Positions 8,639 through 17,084 of a DNA stretch of 64,000 bases are shown here, in pieces; position 1 is the stretch's first letter, and each line of letters opens with the position of its first letter. The notes below the pieces were generated by a model that worked only from the letters and a program-made list of their open reading frames with translations, was not told the DNA's origin and searched no databases. Both the position numbers and the translations under genes were made by a program. This DNA comes from JAGOEY01 sp017997515 (GTDB lineage: Bacteria; Pseudomonadota; Gammaproteobacteria; Burkholderiales; Burkholderiaceae_C), in NCBI GenBank assembly GCA_026314275.1, contig CP111109.1:1240001-1304000 (forward strand), in the 5' to 3' direction.

Positions 8639-10321
8639 ATGACACGCCCCAGCCAGCTCCTGCACGCCCAGCGCGAACCCGCCCCCCTGCGTCCCGCCGC
8701 CACCGTACTGCTGCTGCGTGACGGCACCGGCCCCGACGGCCAGCCCGGCACCGAAGTGCTGATGACCCGGCGCTCGATGTCGGCCAGCTTTGCACCGGGT
8801 GCGTACGTGTTCCCCGGTGGTGGCATCGACGCCGCCGATGCCGCCGCCCACGGCCTGGCCCGGCACCGCCCGCAGCAGGACGGCACGGCCCTGACCCAGG
8901 CGGTGGCTGCCATCCGCGAGAGCTTCGAGGAGCTAGGCATCCTGCTCGCGTACCACGCCGATGGCCGTATGGCCGACGCGGGCACGGTGGCCGCACTGGA
9001 CCGCAGCGCGCCGCTGCTCGACCAATGCCGCGCTCAGGGCCTGCAGCTCGCTGCCGACCAGGTGTTTGTGCTGGCCCACTGGATCACCGACCGCGACCTG
9101 CCCCGGCGGTTTGACGTGCCGTTTCTGGTGGCGCGTGTGCCCGCAGGCCAGGAGCCGGTGGCGGACGAAACCGAGCAGTTCGAGCCGGTCTGGGTGCGCC
9201 CGGCCGACGCGCTGGCGCGGCATGCGGCGGGCCAGTTTTTTCTGATCTTCCCCACCATCCGCACGCTGGAACGCCTGCAAAACTACGCCAGTGTGGACGC
9301 CGTACTTGCCGCCTGCGCCCACGGCACACCGCTGTGGACCAGTTGCCCGCGCGCCGGGCTGCTGGGCGGGCAGGACGCACGTTATATGGAACACGAGCCG
9401 CCCTACGGCGAGCTGGATATGGTCAGCCCCGACGGCCAGCTGAACCACACCCTCGACTGGCAAACCGAGCGCCCCGTCGCCCTGCGCAAAAACGTGCAGC
9501 GCCTGACCGCCCCCAACCCCGGCGTGATGACCGGCCCCGGCACCAACAGCTATCTGGTGGGTGACCCGGACACGGGTTATGTCGCCATCGACCCCGGCCC
9601 CGCCGACATGGAACACCTGGAGCGGCTCTGGCGCGCGGCAGGCGGCGACATCCGCCACATCGTCTGCACCCATTCCCACGCCGACCACTCGCCGGGTGCC
9701 GCGCCGCTGCAAGCCCTGTGTGTACAGCATGGCCGCGCTGCGCCGCCGATTTTGGGCCTGCCATCGGCCCCCACGGCACGGGCTGCCAGCGTGTTTACAC
9801 CCGACAGATCGCTACAAAATAATGAGCGCATTGTGCTCACCAGCCGTGCGCTGGATGCCAATTTTGCTTCAAACCACACCCTGCAGATCATCCACACCCC
9901 CGGCCATGCCGCCAACCACCTGTGCCTGGTGCTGGAGGAAGACGGCCTGCTGTTCAGCGGCGACCACATCCTGAACGGCAGCACCACCGTGGTCGACCCG
10001 CCGGACGGCAACATGGCCGACTACATCGACTCCCTCGACCTGCTGAGTGCCGCCTGCGCCAGGTACCAGATTGAATTTATCCTGCCCGCCCACGGCTATG
10101 TGCTGGGACAAGCGCCGCAGGCCATCACCCAGCTGCGCGCGCACCGCATGAAGCGCGAAGCCAAGGTGCAGACCGCCATGCTGGCGCTGCCCGACGGATC
10201 GCTGGAAGACTGGGTCAGCCTGGCCTACGACGACGTGCCGCCGCGTATGTGGCCCATCGCCAAACGCTCACTCATCGCCCACGTGGAACGTATCCGCAGC
10301 ATCGCGGGCCTGACACCTTAA
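8639..10321 (+). CDS. Nudix hydrolase / metallo-beta-lactamase fold fusion protein
   Basis: A 560-aa two-domain protein. Residues ~18-215 form a Nudix domain whose box is stretched: YVFPGGGID at 57-63, then a ~30-residue insert before REsfEELG (93-100). Residues ~285-555 form a LACTB2-like metallo-beta-lactamase domain with THSHADH (344-350), HTPGHAANH and SGDHIL. The Nudix part probably cleaves a nucleoside-diphosphate-type substrate (CoA or NDP-sugar), the MBL part a thioester or phosphoester; neither substrate can be read from sequence. The start ATG is 32 bp from dapF, divergent. Residues ~390-412 may derive from a family 1 repeat. Confidence 0.85.
   Translation: MTRPSQLLHAQREPAPLRPAATVLLLRDGTGPDGQPGTEVLMTRRSMSASFAPGAYVFPGGGIDAADAAAHGLARHRPQQDGTALTQAVAAIRESFEELGILLAYHADGRMADAGTVAALDRSAPLLDQCRAQGLQLAADQVFVLAHWITDRDLPRRFDVPFLVARVPAGQEPVADETEQFEPVWVRPADALARHAAGQFFLIFPTIRTLERLQNYASVDAVLAACAHGTPLWTSCPRAGLLGGQDARYMEHEPPYGELDMVSPDGQLNHTLDWQTERPVALRKNVQRLTAPNPGVMTGPGTNSYLVGDPDTGYVAIDPGPADMEHLERLWRAAGGDIRHIVCTHSHADHSPGAAPLQALCVQHGRAAPPILGLPSAPTARAASVFTPDRSLQNNERIVLTSRALDANFASNHTLQIIHTPGHAANHLCLVLEEDGLLFSGDHILNGSTTVVDPPDGNMADYIDSLDLLSAACARYQIEFILPAHGYVLGQAPQAITQLRAHRMKREAKVQTAMLALPDGSLEDWVSLAYDDVPPRMWPIAKRSLIAHVERIRSIAGLTP
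9810..9872. repeat. Degenerate family 1 repeat inside the MBL domain
   Basis: GCTACAAAATAATGAGCGC and GTGCGCTGGATGCCAATTTT resemble the family 1 arms (CTACAAAATTGATAGC and GCGCTAGAGGCCAAAATTT). It encodes extra residues just before TLQIIHTPGHAANH, where related MBL proteins usually have a short loop. The match is weaker than for other copies. Confidence 0.45.
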
Positions 10322-10350
10322 ACTCAGCGCCCCCTCTTCCTGACCCACCC

Positions 10351-11082
10351 ATGACCGAACCCATCCGCCTGTCCAAACGTGTTGCCGACCTGGCAGGCTG
10401 CTCCCGCCGCGAGGCGGAGCTGTACATTGAAGGCGGCTGGGTGCAGGTGAACGGCCAGGTGGTCGAAGAGCCGCAGCACCGCGTCGCCACCGAAACCGTC
10501 ACCCTGGACAAAAACGCCACAGCCGAGCCCACACCCGCCGTCACGCTGCTGTGGCACCGCCCCGGCAAAGGCGTGGACTGTGATGCTGCAGCCTTGCAAA
10601 AAACACCCCCCGCAGGCCCGGCCGACCAGCGCGCACCACGCGTACTACGCCGCCACTTCGCCAACCAGCAGGCCATCGCCCCGCTGGACGGCATGGGCAG
10701 CGGCCTGGTCGTGTTCACCCAGGACGGCCGCATCCGCCGCCGCCTGCTGGAAGACGCTGCACTGCTGGAGCAGGAATTTATGGTCGAACTGCCCGGCCAG
10801 CTCACCAACGAAGCGATTGAACAGCTGGGCCACAGCCTGCAGCGTGCACGCCTGTGGCGGGATGTGCCCGTGGTCGGCAAGGTCAGCATGAGTGCACGCG
10901 GCGACCAAGGCACCCGCCTGCGTTTTGCGCTCAAGGGCAGCGACGCCGAGCGTGTGTACCACCTGTGTGCGTCCCATGGCTTCGCACCCCAGGCCATCCG
11001 CCGCACAAGACTCGGGCGGGTGGGCATGGCGGGGCTCGCACCGGGGCAATGGCGGTTTTTAGGGGAATTCGAGAAGTTCTGA
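10351..11082 (+). CDS. RsuA/RluB/RluF-family pseudouridine synthase
   Basis: 243 aa. An N-terminal S4 RNA-binding domain (RLSKRVADLAGCSRREAELY ... GWVQVNG, residues ~5-60) precedes a pseudouridine-synthase domain. The catalytic block normally reads GRLDxxSxGLLLLT; here it is IAPLDGMGSGLVVFTQDG, so the catalytic Asp is kept but the preceding Gly-Arg is lost. The C-terminus (RRTRLGRVGMAGLAPGQWR) matches the typical family ending. Closest to the RluF-like branch by layout; the rRNA position modified cannot be inferred. The start follows the Nudix/MBL gene by 29 bp, so co-transcription is likely. Confidence 0.85.
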   Translation: MTEPIRLSKRVADLAGCSRREAELYIEGGWVQVNGQVVEEPQHRVATETVTLDKNATAEPTPAVTLLWHRPGKGVDCDAAALQKTPPAGPADQRAPRVLRRHFANQQAIAPLDGMGSGLVVFTQDGRIRRRLLEDAALLEQEFMVELPGQLTNEAIEQLGHSLQRARLWRDVPVVGKVSMSARGDQGTRLRFALKGSDAERVYHLCASHGFAPQAIRRTRLGRVGMAGLAPGQWRFLGEFEKF

Positions 11083-11107
11083 GCCAGACAAGGCAGGCAG
11101 TCGTCCC

Positions 11108-11217
11108 AAGAGAAGGGCGCGCCCATACCAGAGATGCCGTGGAACTGGCTCCGCCAGGCCACTGGCATCGCCCCCTGCAAGGGGGAAAGCGCCAAAGGCG
11201 CTTCGGGGGTGTGCCCC
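11108..11217. repeat. Family 2 palindromic repeat between pseudouridine synthase gene and rnpB
   Basis: Pieces GGAACTGGCTCCGCCAGGCC, CCCCCTGCAAGGGGG, AGCGCCAAAGGCGCTT and CGGGGGTGTGCC follow the family 2 order. It fills the gap between a plus-strand gene and the 3' end of minus-strand rnpB. Confidence 0.8.
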
Positions 11218-11231
11218 AAACTCGCCAAAAA

Positions 11232-11675
11232 GAAGTGAAGTCTGCCGATAAGCCGGATTCTGTGCACTGCGGTTGCCCGCAGCGTGACCGCCATTACTCT
11301 GGGCCGTGTGTCGCCACAACGGCTCGATGCTACCTACCCGCACACTCCGGGGGCCCCGTCAACGTGTGCCTACTTGGTATTGCTGCGCGTAGAGATTGCC
11401 CGTTTCACCCGGGGGCGCGTTCCGCGCACCGGGCGGCTATGGGTTTTCCCGGCTTACGCCGTGAACCGACTGGCTTGCGCCATTCGGCACCAGCTTGCGC
11501 TGGCGACCCATAGAACACCCCTGGTGGCGTGGCACGCCCCCGACTCGTCTCTGTTGCTCTGATCCTCACCTCACGGTGGACAGCCATTAGCTGCTACGCT
11601 GCCCTATGCAGTCCGGACGTTCCTCCAGTGCCTGGTTTCCCAGATTGCACCAGCGGCGGTCTGGCAGACTTCACG
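11232..11675 (-). ncRNA. rnpB: RNase P RNA (M1 RNA, bacterial type A)
   Basis: Catalytic RNA of RNase P, which matures tRNA 5' ends. On the minus strand the RNA begins GAAGTCTGCC and ends GGCTTATCGGCAGACTTC, so the two ends pair (P1). Conserved signatures are present in order: GGAGGAACGTCCGGACTGC, ATAGGGCAGCGTAGCAGCTAA, GTGAGGTGAGGATCAGAGCAA, CCCGGGTGAAACGGG, and the 3' block AGAATCCGGCTTATCGG. Length is near 440 nt, typical for a proteobacterial type A RNA. A good -10 hexamer (GATAAT, plus-strand ATTATC at 11682-11687) sits about 7 nt upstream of the 5' end; the -35 is weak. End positions are good to a few bases. Confidence 0.95.
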
Positions 11676-11742
11676 GCACGGATTATCGCCGCGATGGCGT
11701 ATGCTTTTCGGCCGCACCCCCTGTTCTTTTCCCGCCCGCACC

Positions 11743-12990
11743 ATGCCATCCTTTCCCAGCAACATCGACACCCTCATCATCGGCGCCGGTGCAGCGGGTC
11801 TGGCGGCGGCGCGGCGGCTGCAGGCTGCGGGGCAGGCGGTGCTGGTGCTGGAGGCTGCGCAACGGGTAGGTGGCAGGGCGTGGACTGACACCACAACTTT
11901 CTCCGCCCCCATTGACCGGGGCTGTGGCTGGCTGCACCAGGCCGACCGCAACCCCTTTACCCCCATGGCGCGCGCGATGGGTGCTTCGCTGCTGCCGCAT
12001 GACGACGCGCCCTGGCACCTGTACAGAAACAGCCAGCGCCTGCCGCCGCACGAAGAAACCCAGGCCTTGGACGCGGTGGACACGCTGGAGCAACGCATCG
12101 ACGCCCACCAGGGGGCCGACACAGCCTTGTCCACCTTGACCGACCCCAGCCTGTGGGCCGAGCGCTGGGCCAGCGAAACCCTGGGCCCGCTGGACGCCGG
12201 GGCGGACAGCAGCCAGCTCTCCATCCACGGCCTGCAGCAGCACGGCCTGACGCGGCCCAACTGGCTGGTGCGTGAAGGCTTCGGCACGGTGGTGGCCAGC
12301 CTAGCGCAGGGAGTGCCGGTGGCGCTGGGTGAACGGGTGCGCGAGATCGACAGCCGCGGTCCGCGTGTGCGGGTGCAGACCAGCGGCGGCACGGTGGAGG
12401 CCACGGACTGCATCGTCACCGTGTCCACCGGCGTGTTGCGTGCCGAGAGCATGCGCTTTTTACCCGGCCTGCCGCTGGACACGCTGCGCGCACTCGACGC
12501 CCTGCCCATGGGCCATTTCGCCAAGATCATTCTCGACTTTGACGCGCCCCTGCCCGGCCTGCCCACCTCCGGCTGGGTGATGGAATCCCAAGCGCCTTCC
12601 GGGCAGCCCATGCACTTCCTCTGCCATCCGTTTGGATCGAACCTGGTGGTGGGCCTGGTGGGTGGCGCGTATGGCGAGGCGCTGGCCCGCCTGCCCGAAG
12701 CCCTGGCCGTGCAGGAAGGCCTGGCCCGGCTGGTGCAGTGTGTGGGCCCGCTGCCGCAGCGACTGGTGCGTGGGGCCTTCACCAACTGGGCCCACGACCC
12801 GCTGCACTGGGGCGGCTATGCTTACCTCACGCCCGGTGGCGGGGCGGCGCGCCAGATGCTGGGAACCCCGGTGCACGAGCGCCTGTATTTCGCAGGCGAA
12901 GCCGTCGCACAGGAGCTGGCCCAGACCTGCGGCGGCGCGTTCCTTTCAGGCCAGCAGGCGGCCGACCAGATCCTTCAACGGCGCAGCTGA
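11743..12990 (+). CDS. FAD-dependent amine oxidase family protein
   Basis: 415 aa, starting MPSFPSNIDTLIIGAGAAGLAAARRL, which contains the Rossmann GxGxxG for FAD (IIGAGAAGLAAA) followed by the acidic strand end VLVLEAAQRVGGRAWT. The C-terminal FAD block reads RLYFAGEAVAQELAQTCGGAFLSGQQAA, the usual monoamine-oxidase ending. No signal peptide is evident, so it is probably cytoplasmic. The amine substrate is unknown. Divergent from rnpB and followed by cysteine synthase after 36 bp; a functional link with it is not obvious. Confidence 0.85.
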   Translation: MPSFPSNIDTLIIGAGAAGLAAARRLQAAGQAVLVLEAAQRVGGRAWTDTTTFSAPIDRGCGWLHQADRNPFTPMARAMGASLLPHDDAPWHLYRNSQRLPPHEETQALDAVDTLEQRIDAHQGADTALSTLTDPSLWAERWASETLGPLDAGADSSQLSIHGLQQHGLTRPNWLVREGFGTVVASLAQGVPVALGERVREIDSRGPRVRVQTSGGTVEATDCIVTVSTGVLRAESMRFLPGLPLDTLRALDALPMGHFAKIILDFDAPLPGLPTSGWVMESQAPSGQPMHFLCHPFGSNLVVGLVGGAYGEALARLPEALAVQEGLARLVQCVGPLPQRLVRGAFTNWAHDPLHWGGYAYLTPGGGAARQMLGTPVHERLYFAGEAVAQELAQTCGGAFLSGQQAADQILQRRS

Positions 12991-13026
12991 CGGCACCGCG
13001 CCCCAACCTCAACAGGAGTCAACACC

Positions 13027-13956
13027 ATGAAATTCGACAACGTTCTGCAGTCCATCGGCGGCACCCCGCACATCCGCTTCCAGCGCCTGTTCCAGGGCGT
13101 GGCCCAGCCCGGCCAGCAGGTCTGGATCAAGTCCGAGCGCAGCAACCCCGGCGGCTCGATCAAGGACCGTATTGCGCTGGCCATGGTGGAAGACGCCGAG
13201 AAGTCGGGCAAGCTGCAGCCCGGCGGCACCATCATCGAGCCCACCTCGGGCAACACCGGCGTGGGCCTGGCCATGGTGGCCGCGGTGAAGGGCTACAAAC
13301 TCGTGCTGGTCATGCCCGACAGCATGTCCATTGAACGCCGCCGCCTGATGCTGGCCTATGGCGCATCGTTCGACCTGACCCCGCGTGAAAAAGGCATGAA
13401 AGGCGCCATCGCCCGCGCCGAAGAGCTGGCAGCCAGCACCCCGGGCGCGTGGATTCCCCAGCAGTTTGAAAACCCCGCCAACGTGGACGTGCACGTGCGC
13501 ACCACCGCGCAGGAAATCCTGGCCGACTTCCCCCATGGCATCGACGCGATCATCACCGGCGTGGGCACCGGCGGCCACTTGAGTGGTGTGGCCAAGGTGC
13601 TGAAGGCCAAGTTCCCGCAGCTCAAGGTGTACGCGGTGGAGCCCACGGCCTCCCCCGTCATCAGCGGCGGCGCGCCTGCGCCCCACCCCATCCAGGGCAT
13701 TGGCGCGGGCTTCATCCCCAAGAACCTGGACACCAGCCTGCTCGACGGCGTGATCCAGATCGACGCCGAACCCGCCCGCGAATTCGCCCGCCGCAGTGCG
13801 CGTGAAGAAGGCCTGCTGGTCGGCATCTCGTCCGGCGCCACCCTGGCCGCCATCGCCAGCAAACTGCCCGAGCTGCCCGCCAACGCGGTGGTGCTGGGCT
13901 TTAACTACGACACGGGTGAGCGTTACCTGTCGGTCGAAGGCTTTCTGCCCACCTAA
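13027..13956 (+). CDS. Cysteine synthase (O-acetylserine sulfhydrylase), CysK/CysM family
   Basis: PLP enzyme making cysteine from O-acetylserine (or O-phosphoserine) and sulfide or thiosulfate. The PLP lysine is K46 in SNPGGSIKDRIA; the substrate loop TSGNTG is at 73-78; GTGGHLSG binds the cofactor phosphate; ISSGATLAA is near the C-terminus. 309 aa, standard length. An AACAGGAG-type ribosome site precedes the ATG. The CysK versus CysM choice is uncertain from sequence reading alone; the length and QxxNPAN-type motif (QQFENPANVDVH) fit CysK-like enzymes. Confidence 0.9.
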   Translation: MKFDNVLQSIGGTPHIRFQRLFQGVAQPGQQVWIKSERSNPGGSIKDRIALAMVEDAEKSGKLQPGGTIIEPTSGNTGVGLAMVAAVKGYKLVLVMPDSMSIERRRLMLAYGASFDLTPREKGMKGAIARAEELAASTPGAWIPQQFENPANVDVHVRTTAQEILADFPHGIDAIITGVGTGGHLSGVAKVLKAKFPQLKVYAVEPTASPVISGGAPAPHPIQGIGAGFIPKNLDTSLLDGVIQIDAEPAREFARRSAREEGLLVGISSGATLAAIASKLPELPANAVVLGFNYDTGERYLSVEGFLPT

Positions 13957-13970
13957 AAGATGGCAACCCC

Positions 13971-14060
13971 CATGCGGCTTCGCCGCTCCCCCTTCTGCTG
14001 CGCGAAGGGGGCACACCCAGCGGCCCGGCAAAGCCGGTTCCGCGGGTGTCCTGGTATGCG
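13971..14060. repeat. Family 2 palindromic repeat, inverted, between convergent cysteine synthase and LysR genes
   Basis: In reverse complement it shows GGAACCGGCTTTGCCGGGCC and a long hairpin around CCCCCTTC...GAAGGGGG. It lies between two convergent genes and could serve as a shared transcript end. Confidence 0.7.
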
Positions 14061-14130
14061 GACGCATAGCGTGCGCCAGTTGCCAAGGCACTGATCAAAA
14101 TGGCCCTGCGCGACCACCGGACGGCTGCAT

Positions 14131-15084
14131 TCAGCTAGTTTTTTTATAGCGTTTGCGTGAAACAGGTGGCTCCGGCGTATCCACCTGCGGCGGCTGCGCC
14201 ATCACCTGGTCGTACAGGCTTTGCGCCGCGAGCGACAGGCTGCGCTCGCGCCGCCGCACCAGGTAGATGCGGCGCGTCAGGCCGGGCCAGTGCAAGGGCC
14301 GGGTCACCAGCCCGGGCTGCGCAAAATGGAACAGCGTCAGCGCGGGCATCAGGCTCACCCCCAGCCCCGCACGCACCATGCCCATCGCGGTGGCGAGCTG
14401 GTCCACCTCCATCAGGGTTTGCATCTGCAGCGGGTGCAGCGCGGCGTCCAGGTACTGGCGCACGCTGGAGCCACGCGCCATGTGGATAAACGGGTAGGCC
14501 GCCACATCGCGGGGGCGCACCTCGGGCAGCGTAGCTAGTGGATGGTCGGGCGGGCAGACCAGGTGGAAGCCGTCGCTGCAAAACGGCTCGGCCTGCAGCT
14601 CGGGTGTGTCGGCGCGGATGGCGGCCAAGGCAAAGTCGGCTTGGCCGCTGCGCACGCGCTCGACACAGGGCTCGGACAACACATCGGCCACCTCGATCTC
14701 TACGCCCGGGTGCTGCGCCCGATAGCCGCGCAGCACCTCGGGCAACCAGCCCGCCGCCAGCGAGGGCAACAGCGCAATCGACACCCGCCCCCGGCGCAGC
14801 GCCAGCCGGTCGGTGAGGTCGGACAAAGCACCATCAAACTCCGCCAGCACCCGCCGCGCCGAAACCTCAAACGCCAGCCCCTCGGCCGTGGGCTCCACAT
14901 GGCGCGTGCTGCGGTCAAACAGGCGCAGGCCCAGCGTGGCCTCCAGCTGCCCGATCAGCGCGCTGAAAGCCGGTTGCGACAGGTGGCACAGGCCCGCCGC
15001 CCGGGTGAAGCTGCGCTGCTCGGCCAGCGCCACAAAGGCCTGCAACTGGCGTGTGGAGACGTGGGGGCGGGTGGCTTCATTCAT
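14131..15084 (-). CDS. LysR-family transcriptional regulator
   Basis: 317 aa from the ATG at 15084 (MNEATRPHVSTRQLQAF). The winged helix-turn-helix is at residues ~10-68 (LQAFVALAEQRSFTRAAGLC, LSQPAFSALIGQLE), followed by the periplasmic-binding-like effector domain. The C-terminus is unusually basic (VSRKRYKKTS). It is divergent from the AtuA-like operon with about 215 bp between the start codons, the usual arrangement for a LysR protein controlling its neighbours. The inducer is presumably a substrate of that pathway and is unknown. Confidence 0.9.
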   Translation of the reverse strand: MNEATRPHVSTRQLQAFVALAEQRSFTRAAGLCHLSQPAFSALIGQLEATLGLRLFDRSTRHVEPTAEGLAFEVSARRVLAEFDGALSDLTDRLALRRGRVSIALLPSLAAGWLPEVLRGYRAQHPGVEIEVADVLSEPCVERVRSGQADFALAAIRADTPELQAEPFCSDGFHLVCPPDHPLATLPEVRPRDVAAYPFIHMARGSSVRQYLDAALHPLQMQTLMEVDQLATAMGMVRAGLGVSLMPALTLFHFAQPGLVTRPLHWPGLTRRIYLVRRRERSLSLAAQSLYDQVMAQPPQVDTPEPPVSRKRYKKTS

Positions 15085-15107
15085 CTGCAATTCATCTGTT
15101 TTTCAAA

Positions 15108-15141
15108 TGGGTTGATCTGAATTTTCGAATTCACAGATTAA
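15108..15141. promoter_or_regulatory. Candidate LysR operator
   Basis: Perfect inverted repeat TGAATT-TTCG-AATTCA at 15118-15133, extended outward by TTGATC on the left and ACAGATTAA on the right. It lies 24 bp upstream of the LysR start codon in the divergent region, where an autoregulatory site is expected. Confidence 0.5.
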
Positions 15142-15179
15142 CCGATGAAACCTACATTCGTACCTAGCTGTCATGCATC

Positions 15180-15290
15180 TGCGCGGCCCCCTTCCAGGGC
15201 ACCCGTGGAACTGGCTCCGCCAGGCCACTGGGTGCGCCCCCTTGAGGGGGAGGCGCCGCAGGCGCACGGGGGTGTTCCACATTCACGACA
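15180..15290. repeat. Family 2 palindromic repeat upstream of the AtuA-like operon
   Basis: Pieces CCCTTCCAGGGCACCC, GGAACTGGCTCCGCCAGGCC, CCCCCTTGAGGGGG, GGCGCCGCAGGCGC and ACGGGGGTGTTCCA follow the family order. It ends just before the AAGGAG ribosome site of the next gene, so it forms part of that leader. Confidence 0.8.
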
Positions 15291-15299
15291 AGGAGACCT

Positions 15300-16658
15300 G
15301 TGCACAACAACATCTTGCGTATTGGCTGCGCCGCCGGTTTTTCCGGGGACCGCACCGACGCGGCCGGCCCGGTGGTGGACGCGCTGCTCGCCGCAGGCGG
15401 GCCTGCCTTCCTGATCTTCGAGACCCTGGCCGAGCGCACGCTGGCCCTGGCCCAACTGGCCCGCCGCGCCAACCCTGACGCGGGTTACGAGCCGCTGCTG
15501 GACGACATGCTGCGCCCGGTGCTGGCGCGCTGCCTGCAGGGCGGCATCCGTATCGTGAGCAACTTTGGCGCGGCCCACCCCGAAGCCGCTGCACGCCGTA
15601 TCCACACGCTGGCGGCCGCGCTGGGCCTGCCCGCACCCCGCATTGCCGTGGTGCAGGGTGACGACCTGAGTGCGCCCCACCAGCGCCCGCTGCTGGAGCA
15701 GGCGCTGGGCTCGGCTCTGCAGGGGCTGGACGTGGTGTCTGCCAACGCCTACCTGGGCGCCGAGGCCATTGCTGATGCCCTGCTGGCTGGTGCCGACATC
15801 GTGGTCTGCGGCCGGGTGGCCGACCCCTCGCTGGCGGTGGGCCCGGCGCTGGCCCACTTTGGCTGGGCGCGCGACGACTGGACGCGCATCGCCCGCGCCA
15901 CCATGGCCGGCCACCTGCTCGAATGCGGCACCCAGGTGACGGGTGGTTATTACGCCGACCCCGGCTACAAAGACGTGCCCGGCCTGGCCACGCTGGGTTA
16001 CCCCATCGCCGAGATCGACGCAGACGGCCACTGCACCATCACCAAGCCGGCCGGCACCGGCGGGCGCATCGACGCCCACACGGTGAAGGAGCAACTGCTC
16101 TACGAGGTGCACGACCCGGCGGCCTACCTCACGCCCGACGTGGTGGCCGACATCACCGAGGCCGAAGTCACCGAACTGGCCCCCGACCGCGTGCGGTTGA
16201 GCGGCGTACGCGGGCATGCCCGGCCTGCCGGGCTGAAAGTGAATGTGTGCCACGCCACTGGCTGGTTTGCCGAGGGCGAAATCTCCTACGCTGGCGCACG
16301 CGCCGAAGGCCGCGCCCGGCTGGCGGCCCAGGTGCTGCGCGAGCGGCTGGCGGGCCTGGGGCCGTTACGCGCCGACCTGATTGGTGTGGCCAGTGTGTTT
16401 GCCGACGACGGCGGCCAGTGGCTGGCCGACCTGCCTGCGGGTGATGCACAGGACGTGCGCCTGCGGGTGGCCCTGAACCACACCGACAAACCCAGCGCCG
16501 AACGCCTGGGCCGCGAAGTCACCGCGCTCTACACCTGCGGCCCTGCAGGTGGTGGCGGCGTACGCACCGCGCTGCGCCAGCGCCTGGGCACGGTGTCGTG
16601 TACGGTGCCGCGTGAACAGGTGCCTGCCAGCTTTCGTTTTATCGAGGCAGCGCCATGA
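15300..16658 (+). CDS. AtuA-like (DUF1446) acyclic terpene utilisation family protein
   Basis: 452 aa starting at GTG, with AAGGAG five bases upstream. The N-terminus LRIGCAAGFSGDRTDAA and the blocks RIVSNFGAAHP, DIVVCGRVADPSLAVGP, TKPAGTGGRIDAHTVKEQLLYEV and the Gly-rich GPAGGGGVR are typical of the DUF1446/AtuA family. AtuA itself belongs to citronellol/geraniol degradation in Pseudomonas, but most family members are in other, uncharacterised catabolic clusters. No geranyl-CoA carboxylase genes are in this window, so a terpene role is not supported here. Overlaps the next gene by 4 bp. Confidence 0.85.
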   Translation: MHNNILRIGCAAGFSGDRTDAAGPVVDALLAAGGPAFLIFETLAERTLALAQLARRANPDAGYEPLLDDMLRPVLARCLQGGIRIVSNFGAAHPEAAARRIHTLAAALGLPAPRIAVVQGDDLSAPHQRPLLEQALGSALQGLDVVSANAYLGAEAIADALLAGADIVVCGRVADPSLAVGPALAHFGWARDDWTRIARATMAGHLLECGTQVTGGYYADPGYKDVPGLATLGYPIAEIDADGHCTITKPAGTGGRIDAHTVKEQLLYEVHDPAAYLTPDVVADITEAEVTELAPDRVRLSGVRGHARPAGLKVNVCHATGWFAEGEISYAGARAEGRARLAAQVLRERLAGLGPLRADLIGVASVFADDGGQWLADLPAGDAQDVRLRVALNHTDKPSAERLGREVTALYTCGPAGGGGVRTALRQRLGTVSCTVPREQVPASFRFIEAAP

Positions 16659-17029
16659 ACACCATCACCGTCCCCCTCTACCGCGCCGCCCATGGCCGCA
16701 CCGGCGACAAAGGCAACCGATCCAACATCAGCGTGGTCGCCTGGCACCCTGCGCTGTGGGACCTGCTGGTGCACCAGGTCACCGAGGCCGCTGTGGCCGC
16801 GCAGTTTGCCCACCGCCGCCCCACCCGCGTCACCCGCCACCTGCTGCCCCGCCTGCATGCGATGAACCTGGTGCTGGACGAGGTGCTGGACGGCGGCGTG
16901 AACGATGCGCTGAACCTGGACAGCCACGGCAAGGCGCTGTCGTTCCGGCTGCTGGAGCTGCCCATCCAGGTGCCGCAGGCGCTGCTGCCTTTGCTGGCCG
17001 GGCCGCCTTTGCCTGAATCCTTTCCCTGA
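16655..17029 (+). CDS. AtuA-associated small protein
   Basis: 124 aa, starting inside the stop of the AtuA-like gene (ATGA), so translation is coupled. The conserved opening YRAAHGRTGDKGNRSNISVVAW is the signature of the small domain that is often fused to the C-terminus of AtuA/DUF1446 proteins or encoded directly after them. Here it is a separate gene. It probably forms a complex with its partner; no catalytic residues can be assigned. Confidence 0.85.
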   Translation: MNTITVPLYRAAHGRTGDKGNRSNISVVAWHPALWDLLVHQVTEAAVAAQFAHRRPTRVTRHLLPRLHAMNLVLDEVLDGGVNDALNLDSHGKALSFRLLELPIQVPQALLPLLAGPPLPESFP

Positions 17030-17084
17030 TCTTTTGCTGATCCCATCCATAACCCACAACCTATAACCCAACCGGAGACAAACC

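Noticed and set aside
15171..16253. Minus-strand frame opposite the AtuA-like gene
   Set aside because: Gly/His/Val-rich shadow without similarity; the plus strand has a good ribosome site and family motifs.
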